Positions 1 to 7,727 are shown, counted from the first letter of the stretch. The stretch: DNA of 23,947 bases from Streptosporangiaceae bacterium (GCA_030041195.1 JASHOI010000144.1:1-23947), one strand, 5' to 3'. The notes: generated from the letters alone by a model not told the origin. A program made the numbers and translations.

Positions 1-45
1 GGGCGGGGGAGCCGAGCGGGCCGGGGCCGACGGGGAGGGCGCGGC

Positions 46-393
46 TCAGCCGTCGAGGGTGACCGGGATCCCGCCGGCGATCATGGTGCCCGGCGGGCAC
101 AGCCAGGTCATGGCCTCAACCTCCAGCCGGCCAGCCTGCACAGCGGGGTCGGTGTTGGCCAGATCCCTGGCCCGGCCGACCGACTCGGTCGCGAAGATCG
201 CTATCCCGCGCAGTGCCTCGTCCGGCTGGTCGAGCACGGGGCCGTTGCTGACAACATGGCCCGCCTCGCGCATCCGTGCGTAGAACGCCAGGTGGTCGCG
301 CTGGATCCGCTCCGCGGTCGCGTCGTCGTAGCTCGGCGCGTCATCGGGCGTGCGCAGCAGGATGAGCTGGAACCCGTGCAGGTCGATGGCCAT
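46..393 (-). CDS. YciI-like (YCII-related) domain protein
   Basis: This 115-residue protein looks like a single alpha/beta ferredoxin-like YCII domain covering nearly its whole length. The pattern fits the family: an N-terminal strand (FQLILLRT), a helix containing HLAFYARMREAGH, the NGPVLD segment, a central strand (LRGIAIFAT), a helix ending in DPAVQAG, and a final strand with an aromatic residue (MTWLCPPG). Family members are small enzymes or accessory proteins of mostly unknown reaction, so no substrate can be named. The ATG start has only a weak purine-rich stretch before it. It begins about 24 bases after the stop of the upstream membrane protein gene on the same strand, so the two are probably cotranscribed and this gene may depend on that transcript. 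The family call is by pattern recognition and fairly secure; the role is unknown. Confidence 0.8.
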   Translation of the reverse strand: MAIDLHGFQLILLRTPDDAPSYDDATAERIQRDHLAFYARMREAGHVVSNGPVLDQPDEALRGIAIFATESVGRARDLANTDPAVQAGRLEVEAMTWLCPPGTMIAGGIPVTLDG

Positions 394-417
394 GGCCTCA
401 TCTTGTCGCGCGCGGTG

Positions 418-2187
418 CTACAGCCGCCAGACCAGCAGCCGGCCGACCCTGAACGCCGGGCGGCCGAACAACTCGGAAAGCACCGGCCCGAGCCGGGACC
501 GCCGCCGCAGGACATCGATGACCGCGGCCGGGCGCCAGTACCGGAGATCGGCCCGTAGCTGCGCCAGGGACCGGCGCGCCGAGGGCACCCGCCCTGCCCA
601 GAGCGGGTCCAGGTACTTCGCGTCGGCCCCGGCGGGTCCCGGGCTGACCCTGGTCCGCCCAGCCCGGTCCGGCCCGAGGAAGTACCCGCCGATCAGCGAG
701 GCGGGTTCGCCGGTGTCCGCCTGCCAGCGCATCGGCTGAGTGAAGTGCTCGTCCGGAATCGGGACGACGAGCACCCGCGTGCCAGGCGCGAGCCGCAGCC
801 GGGCAAAGGCCGCCTGCCAGCCGGCCGGAACCGGGCTGGCCGGCGCCACGGCGAACGGCAGCGGGGTAAGCGGCAGCACCGCCAGCACGGCGATCGCGAC
901 CGCCAGGTGCCCCCGGCGCCAGTCCGTGGACCGCGCCGCCGCCTCGCGCGCCCGGTCCAGGGAAAACGCCAGCACCGCCGCGGCGGCGCCGTCGGCGACG
1001 ACGGCGAGCCGGTCCGGGATCAGCTGGCCGAGCACCGGCAGGCCCTGCAGCCAGTGCCAGGGCAGGAACGGGCCGACGACCCGGTAGCTGTCGCCGATGC
1101 TGACAAGTTCGAGCGCCGCGAAGGTCATGGCCATGACCCGGACCGGCAGGTGCCGCCAGTAGCGGATCGCCGCGGCCACGAGCACCGCGAGCAGCGGCCA
1201 GCCAAGGTAGCCAAGGTACTCGGTCATGTGCGCGGGATAGCTGGCCGCGGCGGCGGCGCTGGCCGCCGTGTGGAACAGCAGGTCCCCTGGCGGGGTCACG
1301 AACACGGCGGGGTGCGTGGAGAGGTAGCTCGTGTAATGCGTGAACCTGGGGTCATAGCGCTCCCTGAGCGAGCCGCGGAACTGCGCCCACAGCGCATGCC
1401 CGCAGATCAGGACCATGACCGCGGCCCCGGCCGCGATGCCGGCCGCAGTATCGCGGGCCCGAACGCTGACGCCCCGTGGCTGATTGGCCACCAGCACCAG
1501 CACCAAGATCAGGCCGGCCAGCGCGGTGTCGGACAGCATCTCCTCGCCGGTGAACAGCTGGGCTGCGGCCAGCAGGCCGAGCCAGGCACCGGCGCGCACG
1601 GCGTTGCCGCGCCCGGTGACGATTCGCGCCACGGCGTCGATAATCAGCGGCGGCAGCACCGCGAACTGCACGTTGTAGTGGCCGATGCCGGAGTTCAGCA
1701 GCGCCGGGGAGAAGCCGTAGACCGCGCCGCCGATGGCGGCTGCCGTCGTGCTGACGCCCCACCGGCGCAGTACTAGGAACAGGCTGGCCGCGGACCCGGC
1801 GAACCCCAGCGTGAGCAGCAGGGTCAGGGTGGTCTGCGGCCCGGCCAGCAGCGTGACCGGGGCCAGCAGCACTCCGGGCAGCAGCAGCGACGTGTTCCAC
1901 ATCATGCTGACGCCGTGCGGCGCGTTCATCGCCGCCGTGGTCAGCGCCGGGAGCCTGCCATGGGCAATCGCGGTCGCCTCGTAGCGCATGAACCAGGCGA
2001 ACAGGTTGACGTCCTGGGCGTCGCCGACCTGGGCCCGCCCGGCCGGGTCGACCCACAGCCGCCAGGTCACGGCCACTGCGCCGAGTAAGTAACAGGACGC
2101 GATCAGCCACGGGGTCAGCGTTCCGGCCCTCTGGCGTGGTCGGTCACCGACCCGGGCTGATTCCACCGCAGGTGCGACGAGGCTCAC
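418..2187 (-). CDS. Polytopic membrane protein, GT-C glycosyltransferase-like
   Basis: This 589-residue protein has about ten to twelve hydrophobic segments, starting with one near residues 25-45. An extracytoplasmic first loop with an acidic pair (GDAQD, about 55-59) follows, and then NLFAWFMRYE. That arrangement, together with the NAPHGVSMMWNTSLLLPG stretch and a soluble C-terminal domain of about 150 residues, fits actinobacterial membrane proteins of the GT-C type, which use polyprenyl-phosphate sugars outside the membrane. The donor and acceptor cannot be read from the sequence. The GTG start at 2187 is supported by GGAGAG five bases upstream. It is divergent from the gene at 2382 across about 190 bases and leads into the YciI-like gene. 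The membrane topology is clear; the glycosyltransferase call is family inference. Confidence 0.7.
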   Translation of the reverse strand: MSLVAPAVESARVGDRPRQRAGTLTPWLIASCYLLGAVAVTWRLWVDPAGRAQVGDAQDVNLFAWFMRYEATAIAHGRLPALTTAAMNAPHGVSMMWNTSLLLPGVLLAPVTLLAGPQTTLTLLLTLGFAGSAASLFLVLRRWGVSTTAAAIGGAVYGFSPALLNSGIGHYNVQFAVLPPLIIDAVARIVTGRGNAVRAGAWLGLLAAAQLFTGEEMLSDTALAGLILVLVLVANQPRGVSVRARDTAAGIAAGAAVMVLICGHALWAQFRGSLRERYDPRFTHYTSYLSTHPAVFVTPPGDLLFHTAASAAAAASYPAHMTEYLGYLGWPLLAVLVAAAIRYWRHLPVRVMAMTFAALELVSIGDSYRVVGPFLPWHWLQGLPVLGQLIPDRLAVVADGAAAAVLAFSLDRAREAAARSTDWRRGHLAVAIAVLAVLPLTPLPFAVAPASPVPAGWQAAFARLRLAPGTRVLVVPIPDEHFTQPMRWQADTGEPASLIGGYFLGPDRAGRTRVSPGPAGADAKYLDPLWAGRVPSARRSLAQLRADLRYWRPAAVIDVLRRRSRLGPVLSELFGRPAFRVGRLLVWRL

Positions 2188-2381
2188 GATCTCTCCAGAA
2201 TCCCTTGCGTAATCGGGCAGTCACGAAGAGTAGCGCATCATTCGCCGCGGCAATCGGGACTTGGCCAATCACGTCGGGCAATGCTCACTCTTACCGCGGC
2301 GCCAGGCAGCTCAAGCCGCCATTGCCGGCCCGGTCGGGCACAATCAGGGCGAGGCCGCGGTCACGGGTGGGGAGGATCGTT
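2188..2381. promoter_or_regulatory. Divergent intergenic region between two membrane protein genes
   Basis: The gap must carry promoters in both directions. It is less GC-rich than its surroundings and contains several loose copies of AATCGGG, but no clean inverted repeat or confident -35/-10 pair. GGAGG at 2371-2375 is the ribosome-binding site of the TTG-start gene. Confidence 0.4.
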
Positions 2382-3002
2382 TTGACGGAGGCACAGTGGC
2401 GAGGCTGGCTCGCGGCGATCGCGGCCACGCTGGTGACCACCGGGCTGGTGGTCGCCGACATCGACGACGGCGGGCTGCGGCACTGGTGGTCCGGTCACGC
2501 GCTGACCACCGATACCGTGTCCGGCCTGCTCGTGCTGCTGATCACGCTCCAGGTGGTGAACCAGGTGGTCCGCAGGCGCCAGATCAAAGACAGGTCGCAG
2601 GCGGTCGCGGCGCAGGCGGCGATCATGATGGCCCAGGCGAACCGGGCGTCCAGCGCGGTGTCGTCCGCGCTCGACGGTTCGGGCAACCGCGACAGCGCGT
2701 CCGACGAGCTCCGGACCTACATGATGATGCTGCTGGTCGGTGCGCCGGTGCTGATCGACGGGCGGGTCTCCCGGACCTTCCTGGAGCAGGCCCAGCGTCT
2801 CGGCGGTGAGATGGCTCGCGTGCTGACCACGATGGCCAGGGCGCACGGCTCCGAGCACGCGCCGAAGGCGCCGGACACCCGGCTCAACGACGCGATCGCG
2901 CAACTCCGGACTGCGGTGGCGCCGCTGCTGCAGCCGCTCGACCTCAGTGAGCTGGTCGCGGCCGGCGTGAATGACCAGGGCTCCTCGGAGCAGAGCCCCT
3001 GA
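2382..3002 (+). CDS. Two-helix membrane protein of unknown function (TTG start)
   Basis: I do not recognise a family. The 206-residue product has two predicted membrane helices, at about residues 8-26 and 44-64, joined by a short loop. A basic stretch (RRRQIKDR) follows, then a long, mostly helical cytoplasmic tail rich in Ala, Met and Gln that may form a coiled coil. The open frame extends further upstream, but TTG at 2382 is the best start. GGAGG at 2371-2375 sits six bases before it, and the residues upstream of it are not hydrophobic or conserved-looking. The gene is divergent from the large membrane protein on the left, and 29 bases separate it from the cupin gene. It could be a small membrane scaffold or sensor, but nothing in the sequence decides that. 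Confidence 0.6.
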   Translation: MTEAQWRGWLAAIAATLVTTGLVVADIDDGGLRHWWSGHALTTDTVSGLLVLLITLQVVNQVVRRRQIKDRSQAVAAQAAIMMAQANRASSAVSSALDGSGNRDSASDELRTYMMMLLVGAPVLIDGRVSRTFLEQAQRLGGEMARVLTTMARAHGSEHAPKAPDTRLNDAIAQLRTAVAPLLQPLDLSELVAAGVNDQGSSEQSP

Positions 3003-3025
3003 CAGCCCGGCGGTCGGAGTACCGT
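2999..3025 (+). promoter_or_regulatory. Candidate leaderless promoter of the cupin gene
   Basis: TACCGT at 3020-3025 matches the actinobacterial -10 pattern TANNNT and ends six bases before the ATG at 3032. This would place the transcript start on the start codon itself. CTGACA at 2999-3004 resembles a -35 element, although the 15-base spacer is short. No Shine-Dalgarno sequence precedes the ATG, which fits a leaderless message. Confidence 0.5.
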
Positions 3026-3031
3026 CGGGAC

Positions 3032-3430
3032 ATGGCGCCTGCACCGATGATCATTCCGCCGCAAGCCGCCGGGGCGCCCGGCGTGGGGATACGGGGCGCG
3101 GCCCTCGTCATCCAGAACTGGTCGGCTGGGGGAGAGGCACATGAGGTCGCGCCCCTGCACGTGCATCGCTCCGACGATGAGGCGTGGCACGTCATCTCCG
3201 GGGCGCTGCGGTTCCGGTTCGCCGACGAGGTGATCACCGCCCCGGCAGGTTCGACCGTGCTCGTGCCGGCCGGTGTCGCGCACACGTTCGGCAACGCCGG
3301 GCCGGAGCCGTCGCGGTACATAATCATCCTGCCCGCGCGGCTGGACGAGCTGATCACCAGGCTGCATGAGTCCGAGCCAGCCGAGCACCCGGCGATCTAC
3401 CGCAGGTACGAGTCTGAGCTCCTGGAATGA
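3032..3430 (+). CDS. Cupin domain protein
   Basis: This is a 132-residue single-domain cupin. Motif 1 is PLHVHRSDDEAWHVISG, which supplies metal ligands H43, H45 and E50. Motif 2 is PAGSTVLVPAGVAHTFGN, which supplies H84, so the four usual metal ligands are all present. Small cupins of this kind may be dioxygenases, isomerases or ligand-binding proteins, and the sequence does not choose between them. The ATG start lacks a ribosome-binding site, but a -10-like hexamer lies six bases before it, suggesting leaderless expression. The stop overlaps the start of the next gene (ATGA, 3427-3430). The cupin and the kinase-like protein are therefore translationally coupled and may act on the same small molecule. 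Confidence 0.85.
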   Translation: MAPAPMIIPPQAAGAPGVGIRGAALVIQNWSAGGEAHEVAPLHVHRSDDEAWHVISGALRFRFADEVITAPAGSTVLVPAGVAHTFGNAGPEPSRYIIILPARLDELITRLHESEPAEHPAIYRRYESELLE

Positions 3431-4236
3431 CGCAGCGGGCCTCCTTCACCACGCACGTTGTCGACATCGGCGACGGCGAGGTGGTCAAGCGATTCCGCTC
3501 CTGGGACCGCGGCGAGCACCTGCGCGAATGGCAGGCCCTGACGCTGCTGGCCAGGTATGCGCCGGACCTGGCGCCCGCGCCGCTGGGCGCCGAGCTGACG
3601 TCGGTCCCGCCGTGCGTCCGGATGTCCCGCGTCGCGGGACGGCCGCTGGACGGACAGACGGTCACGCCCGGCCACCTGGACGCGGTGGCCGCCGCGATCG
3701 GCCGGCTGCATGCCGCGGTTCCCCGGGACGTGCTGGCCGGCCTGCGGCCGCAGCCCTGGCTTGCCGCTGGTGCGGTCAACCGGATGCGGTCCATCGTTGC
3801 CGGGAGGCGGGCGGCCGGGGGCGACGACCTGCCGAGCGCCGCGTTCGGCGCGGGGATGCGCTGGCTCGGCCAGGCCGCGGACCCGCGGCCCGAGCCGGCC
3901 AGCGTCGTGTTCGGCCAGGGCGACGGGAACCTGGCCAACTACCTGTGGGACGGCGAGCGGGTGCGCCTGGTCGACTTCGAGGACTCGGGCCGCAGCGACA
4001 GGGCCTACGAGCTCGCGGCGTTCGCCGAGCACGTGTCGGTCTGGCACGACGCCGGGGTCGAGACCGGCCCGCTGCTCGGCCGGTTCGAGCTCACCGGGGC
4101 GGAGCGCGCGCGGGTACTTTTCTTCCGCCGGGGGTTCGCGTTCTACTGGCTGCTCAGGCTCCTCGGCCAGCCCGGGAATCGCGCGGACACGCTGCATCGC
4201 CAGGCCGGCCGGCTGCTCGCCGTTCTCGATAACTGA
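3427..4236 (+). CDS. APH-family (kinase-like) phosphotransferase
   Basis: This 269-residue protein has a protein-kinase-like fold of the aminoglycoside/choline phosphotransferase family. Visible elements are K21 in VVKRFR (the ATP-binding lysine), E34 in the next helix, the catalytic loop GQGDGNLAN with D166 and N171, and the metal-binding D183 in LVDFEDSG. The usual HGD triplet before the catalytic loop is QGD here, so the histidine is replaced, while the aspartate and asparagine remain. Family members phosphorylate hydroxyl groups of small molecules, and the substrate here is unknown. Antibiotic resistance should not be assumed. The start overlaps the cupin stop by four bases. The family call is strong; the substrate is open. 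Confidence 0.8.
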   Translation: MTQRASFTTHVVDIGDGEVVKRFRSWDRGEHLREWQALTLLARYAPDLAPAPLGAELTSVPPCVRMSRVAGRPLDGQTVTPGHLDAVAAAIGRLHAAVPRDVLAGLRPQPWLAAGAVNRMRSIVAGRRAAGGDDLPSAAFGAGMRWLGQAADPRPEPASVVFGQGDGNLANYLWDGERVRLVDFEDSGRSDRAYELAAFAEHVSVWHDAGVETGPLLGRFELTGAERARVLFFRRGFAFYWLLRLLGQPGNRADTLHRQAGRLLAVLDN

Positions 4237-4255
4237 ACCCCAGCCCAAGGGAGGC

Positions 4256-4269
4256 GGGCCGCGCGGCCC
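4256..4269. terminator. Weak candidate hairpin after the kinase-like gene
   Basis: GGGCC and GGCCC flank a four-base GCGC loop, 20 bases after the kinase-like stop and well before the next promoter. The stem is only five pairs and there is no run of T, so this could be chance in GC-rich DNA. Confidence 0.3.
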
Positions 4270-4360
4270 TGGATAACCCGGATCTGGCGCCAGGCAATGA
4301 GGTTCCCTGCTGGACGTAATATCGGCTCGATTCCGCGGGCAGTTTGGTATGGCAAAAAGC

Positions 4361-4366
4361 TAAATT
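4361..4366 (+). promoter_or_regulatory. Candidate leaderless -10 element (TAAATT)
   Basis: TAAATT is an AT-rich island in a GC-rich background and ends six bases before the GTG at 4373. No ribosome-binding site is present. The spacing predicts that transcription starts at the first base of the GTG. A clear -35 element is not visible. Confidence 0.55.
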
Positions 4367-4372
4367 CCGCTC

Positions 4373-5779
4373 GTGTCCGCCGATCAACTCCGCGCGCCCG
4401 GGATTGCCGGGCCCGCGCTGCCCGGGCAAGCCTCCGGCCGCAGCGTTCGGGCGCTGCTCGCCGAGCTCTTCCCGGTGCCGGCCGGGCCGCCAGCCCGGCC
4501 GGCCGTCGCCGCGCGCTGGGCGTCTCTCGCGATCCGGCTCGCGGCGATCGCCGCCGGGACGCTCCTGCTGCTGGTCCGCATTTCCGGCAGGCCAGCCTGG
4601 GACGGCATCAACGCGGAGGACGTCGACGTCTTCCTGGCCCAGGCTCTCGCGCACCCCTGGCAGCTGCAGTCGTACGGGGGATACCTCGAGCTGGTCCCGC
4701 GGCTGATCGGCCAGATCGTCTCGCTGCTGCCGATCCGGTACGCGGCGGCCGGGTTCGCGGTGGGCGGTGCCCTGATCGCATCCGGGTGCGGGTTATTCGC
4801 TTACGACGCCAGCGCGGCGCTGATCAGCTCCCGTTGGTTCCGCGTCCTGCTCGGCCTCTCTGTCCTGCTGCTGCCTGTTGCGCAGCTCGAGATTGCCGAC
4901 AACGGCGTCAATACCCCGTTCTACCTGCTGATCGCGCTGTTCTGGGCGGTACTGTGGCGCCCGCGCTCGTGGGCCGGTGCGTCTGTCGCCGCGATCGTCG
5001 GGTTCGCCACGGTTGCCTCCAGCCCCCTGGCCTTCCTCTTCGCGCCCCTGCTCGTGGCCCGCGCCCTGGTGGTGCCGCGCCGGATCCGCGAGCATGCCGT
5101 GACCGTCGGCTGGGCGATCGGCTGCCTGGTGCAGATCCCGTTCATCCTGACGAGCCAGGTATCGCGGACCGCGCACCCGGTGCCTGCCTACGCGGTCACA
5201 TACTTTGCCCACGACGTGGTCCTGCCGGCGCTCGGCTGGCATCTGGCCTGGCAGCTGCGCGCCGCAGTCGGGCTGAGCGGCGCCACGATGATCGTCGGCG
5301 GCTTGCTCGCCGTGATCCTGGGCCTTGCGCTGGTCACGCAGGCCAGGCGATGCAGGGTGTTCGTGGTAACCGCCGCGGCAACCGCCCTTGTGTTCGCGTT
5401 CGTCGCCGCGGCCCTCTCCTGGCTGCCGAGCCAGCCGGTCACTCTCGGGATGGAGCCTGGCGCCCGGTACTCAACCGTTCCCATCCTGCTGTTTGACGCC
5501 GGGGCGATCGTGACCGCAGACGCCTGTGCCCGCCGGTGGGGTGCCCGGCCCTGGACCGTGGTCGCAGTGACCGCCCTGGTGGCGCTGCTGGCGGTCGGCT
5601 GGGTCAGCGACTTCCGCTACCCGGTGAGCCACAACAGGGGACCCGCCTGGGCGCTGACGGTGAACACGTGGCTGCACGACTGCCAGCAGGGCCCCGGCAA
5701 ATCGATCACTGTGACGTCGGGCGCCTGGTTCGGCAAGGCCCCCGTGACCACGTTCAGCTGCTCGAGCATGCGTCGCTGA
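4373..5779 (+). CDS. Polytopic membrane protein, possibly GT-C-like
   Basis: This 468-residue integral membrane protein has roughly nine to eleven hydrophobic segments after an N-terminal cytoplasmic stretch of about 50 residues. The first loop after helix 1 carries acidic residues (NAEDVDVF), and a short soluble tail with two cysteines ends the protein. This layout resembles membrane glycosyltransferases of the GT-C fold, like the gene at 418-2187, but the two share little obvious sequence. The GTG start is supported by TAAATT six bases upstream and by the absence of a better start with a ribosome-binding site. Its stop lies four bases from the convergent regulator remnant. The substrate is unknown, and the enzymatic role is weaker inference than for the first membrane protein. 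Confidence 0.6.
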   Translation: MSADQLRAPGIAGPALPGQASGRSVRALLAELFPVPAGPPARPAVAARWASLAIRLAAIAAGTLLLLVRISGRPAWDGINAEDVDVFLAQALAHPWQLQSYGGYLELVPRLIGQIVSLLPIRYAAAGFAVGGALIASGCGLFAYDASAALISSRWFRVLLGLSVLLLPVAQLEIADNGVNTPFYLLIALFWAVLWRPRSWAGASVAAIVGFATVASSPLAFLFAPLLVARALVVPRRIREHAVTVGWAIGCLVQIPFILTSQVSRTAHPVPAYAVTYFAHDVVLPALGWHLAWQLRAAVGLSGATMIVGGLLAVILGLALVTQARRCRVFVVTAAATALVFAFVAAALSWLPSQPVTLGMEPGARYSTVPILLFDAGAIVTADACARRWGARPWTVVAVTALVALLAVGWVSDFRYPVSHNRGPAWALTVNTWLHDCQQGPGKSITVTSGAWFGKAPVTTFSCSSMRR

Positions 5780-5782
5780 CTG

Positions 5783-5972
5783 CTAGCCGCCGGCCGCGGC
5801 GTCGTGGGCCTCGACCAGGGCGAACATCGCGTCGGAGAAGCGGCGGGTGAGCCGGGCGAGCGCTGCCCGGTCGCGCTCGCTCCAGCCGGCCAGCGCCTCA
5901 TCGAGCAGCCGGCGCCGGCCCTGGTTGACCGCCTGGACCACCCGGTGACCCTCCGGCGTGAGCTCGGTGCCC
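5783..5972 (-). pseudogene. C-terminal remnant of a MarR-family regulator
   Basis: About 62 residues match the end of a MarR-type regulator: GTELTPEGHRVVQAV, typical of the segment just after the winged helix, followed by the amphipathic dimerisation helices (RRRLLDEALAGWSERDRAALARLTRRFSDAM). The first 80-90 residues, including the DNA-binding helices, are missing. An open frame continues upstream to 6022, but it runs through the palindrome and promoter of the next gene, so those residues are unlikely to be regulator sequence. The homology stops within a few bases of the palindrome at 5976. This suggests an internal deletion that joined the gene's end to its own divergent control region. A short protein starting at 5986 could still be made, but it could not bind DNA in the usual way. 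Confidence 0.7.
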
Positions 5973-5975
5973 GAT

Positions 5976-5998
5976 ATTCCGTTCATACTGAACGGAAT
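5976..5998. promoter_or_regulatory. Perfect palindromic operator upstream of the oxidoreductase
   Basis: The arms ATTCCGTTCA and TGAACGGAAT are exact inverted repeats separated by TAC. The site ends 25 bases before the oxidoreductase ATG and covers CATACT, a possible -10 element. It has the size and symmetry of a dimeric MarR or TetR-type operator. The adjacent regulator gene is truncated, so either another repressor uses the site or it is a leftover. Confidence 0.7.
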
Positions 5999-6023
5999 TG
6001 CGGCCGGAGGGCAGGAGTTCACG

Positions 6024-6983
6024 ATGGGCCCGCAGCTGATCCACGCCGCCGTGCTGCACGGAACCGGCCAGACGCCGCGCTACGAGCCGTTCCCGGCACC
6101 GGTGGCCGGAGACGGCGAGGCGGTCGTGACCGTTGCGGCGGCGGCGCTGAAGCCGTCCGACCGGCTCATGGCCAACGGCGTGCACTACGCCCCGGCCAAC
6201 TTCCCCCAGGTGGCCGGTCTCGACGGGGTGGGCCGCCTGGCGGACGGCACCCGTGTGGCGTTCTTCCTCCCGCAGCAGCCCTACGGCGGCATGGCCGAGC
6301 AGGCGCTGGTGCGCGCCGGTGTGTGGCTCCCCGTTCCCGGCGGCGCGGATGATGTCACCGCCGCGGCGTTCCTCAACCCCGGCCTGGCCGCCTGGAAGGC
6401 GCTGGTCTGGGAGGGCGAGCTGGCGGCCGGCCAGACGGTGCTGGTGCTCGGCGCGACCGGCACGTCGGGCCGGATCGCCGCGCAGCTCGCCACGCGCCAG
6501 GGCGCGCGGGTCGTCGCGGCCGGACGCAACCAGCGGGTTCTTGATGATCTGCGCGCCCGCGGGGCCGACGCCGCGATCCGGGTCGGCCGGCCGCGCGATG
6601 AGCTGGCCGCGGCGATCGCCGCCGAGGGTCCCTACGACCTGATCGTGGATTACCTGTGGGGTGCCCCGGCCGAGGCGGTCTTCGCGGCGCTGGCCGGCAC
6701 CGGCGGCGCGGCGGAGCGGATCCGCTACGTGCTGGTCGGCATCAGCGCCGGCGAGGTCGCCGGCCTGCCCGCGATCACCCTGCGCAAGGCCCCGGTCCAG
6801 CTTTTCGGCAGCGGGATCGGCGGCCGGGCCGGGCTCGCCGAGCCCGCGACCGCCTACGAGAGCCTGCTCAAGCTCGCGGCCGCCGGGGAGATCACCCTCG
6901 ACGTGGACCGCGTGCCGCTCGCCGACGTCGAGAAGGCGTGGGCGCGAGCGGACAGCGGGCGGCGCGTGGTTTTCGTGCCCTGA
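6024..6983 (+). CDS. MDR-family quinone oxidoreductase-like / zinc-type alcohol dehydrogenase-like protein
   Basis: This 319-residue protein of the medium-chain dehydrogenase/reductase superfamily has an N-terminal catalytic GroES-like domain (LKPSDRLMANGVHY, PQVAGLDGVGRL). A Rossmann domain follows, whose nucleotide motif GATGTSG lies at about 143-149, with ARVVAAGRN after it. The structural-zinc cysteines of true alcohol dehydrogenases are absent, so an NADPH-dependent quinone or enone reductase is more likely. The start at 6024 is favoured by GCAGGAG seven bases upstream; the open frame extends to 5958, but that part crosses the palindrome. A gene of this type beside a MarR remnant and an operator suggests expression induced by an electrophile or a quinone-like compound, which is inference from context. 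Confidence 0.85.
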   Translation: MGPQLIHAAVLHGTGQTPRYEPFPAPVAGDGEAVVTVAAAALKPSDRLMANGVHYAPANFPQVAGLDGVGRLADGTRVAFFLPQQPYGGMAEQALVRAGVWLPVPGGADDVTAAAFLNPGLAAWKALVWEGELAAGQTVLVLGATGTSGRIAAQLATRQGARVVAAGRNQRVLDDLRARGADAAIRVGRPRDELAAAIAAEGPYDLIVDYLWGAPAEAVFAALAGTGGAAERIRYVLVGISAGEVAGLPAITLRKAPVQLFGSGIGGRAGLAEPATAYESLLKLAAAGEITLDVDRVPLADVEKAWARADSGRRVVFVP

Positions 6984-7001
6984 CCGCGCCGGTCAACGGG
7001 T

Positions 7002-7007
7002 TAGCCT
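7002..7007 (+). promoter_or_regulatory. Candidate leaderless -10 element (TAGCCT)
   Basis: TAGCCT ends six bases before the GTG at 7014, in the 30-base gap after the oxidoreductase. There is no ribosome-binding site, so a leaderless transcript starting at the GTG is likely. No convincing -35 element is seen. Confidence 0.5.
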
Positions 7008-7013
7008 GTCGTC

Positions 7014-7727
7014 GTGAAGCCCGCGCGCGCCCGGTACGACGGCCACTCCGAGTGGTACGACGAGAGGTTCGGCGCCTTCTCCTACGAGGAGGAAACGGCG
7101 TTCCTGCGGGACCGGCTCGGCGTCGGCCACGGCCAAATCTGCCTGGACGTGGCGTGCGGCACCGGCCTGCACGCACGGACCGTTGCCGACGCGGGCTACC
7201 GCGCCGTCGGGTTCGACATTTCCGCAGATCAGCTGCGTTTTGCCCGGCGCAGGATGCATGCCGCGGTGCGGGCCGACGCCAGCCTGCTCCCGGTACGGGA
7301 CGAGGCGGTTGGCCTGGCGCTGGGGATGTTCTTCCACACCGACGTCGCGGACTTCGCCGCGGTGGTCCGGGATGTGGCGCGGTGCCTGCGCCCCGGAGGG
7401 CGCTTCATCTACGTCGGCCTGCATCCCTGTTTCCTCGGGCCGTTCGTCAACCGCATGACCGAATCCGCGGATCTCGGCCTGCGCTTCATGCCGGGATACG
7501 GCGACGTGGGCTGGGCCGACCACGGATCCGGCGACGGCTCGGGCCTCGGGGGGCGGGTCGGGTTCCACCACAAGACCCTGGCCGGGTTCTTTGCCGCGAT
7601 CACGGACGCCGGCCTCAACCTCCGTGAGGTGCGTGAGATCTGCGGTGGCGGGGTGGTGCTGCCCAGGAACGTGGCGGTCGTCGCGATCAAGTCCGGCACA
7701 CGCGCTATGGGTGATTTATCCCGGTAG
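7014..7727 (+). CDS. Class I SAM-dependent methyltransferase
   Basis: This 237-residue protein has the Rossmann-like methyltransferase fold. Motif I is CLDVACGTGLHARTVADAGYRAVGFDIS (DVACGTG at about 45-51, with the acidic D68 ending strand 2). A motif with ADASLLPV follows, then LRPGGRFIYVGLHP (post-motif III). The sequence before motif I (RYDGHSEWYDERFG) is typical of small-molecule methyltransferases. The acceptor is not identifiable. The GTG start lacks a ribosome-binding site but has TAGCCT correctly placed for leaderless expression. The gene lies between the oxidoreductase and an acetyltransferase on the same strand, with gaps of 30 and 22 bases. Confidence 0.85.
   Translation: MKPARARYDGHSEWYDERFGAFSYEEETAFLRDRLGVGHGQICLDVACGTGLHARTVADAGYRAVGFDISADQLRFARRRMHAAVRADASLLPVRDEAVGLALGMFFHTDVADFAAVVRDVARCLRPGGRFIYVGLHPCFLGPFVNRMTESADLGLRFMPGYGDVGWADHGSGDGSGLGGRVGFHHKTLAGFFAAITDAGLNLREVREICGGGVVLPRNVAVVAIKSGTRAMGDLSR

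Noticed and set aside
2210..2350. Loose repeats of AATCGGG in the divergent intergenic region
   Set aside because: The copies are short, unevenly spaced and imperfect, so they do not support an operator or iteron array.
3427..4236. Antibiotic resistance gene call for the APH-like protein
   Set aside because: The family is broad, the HGD triplet is altered, and the coupled cupin gives no hint of resistance.
4284..4293. CTGGCGCCAG palindrome before the second membrane protein gene
   Set aside because: A 10-base palindrome built of G and C is expected by chance at this base composition, and it has no second supporting feature.
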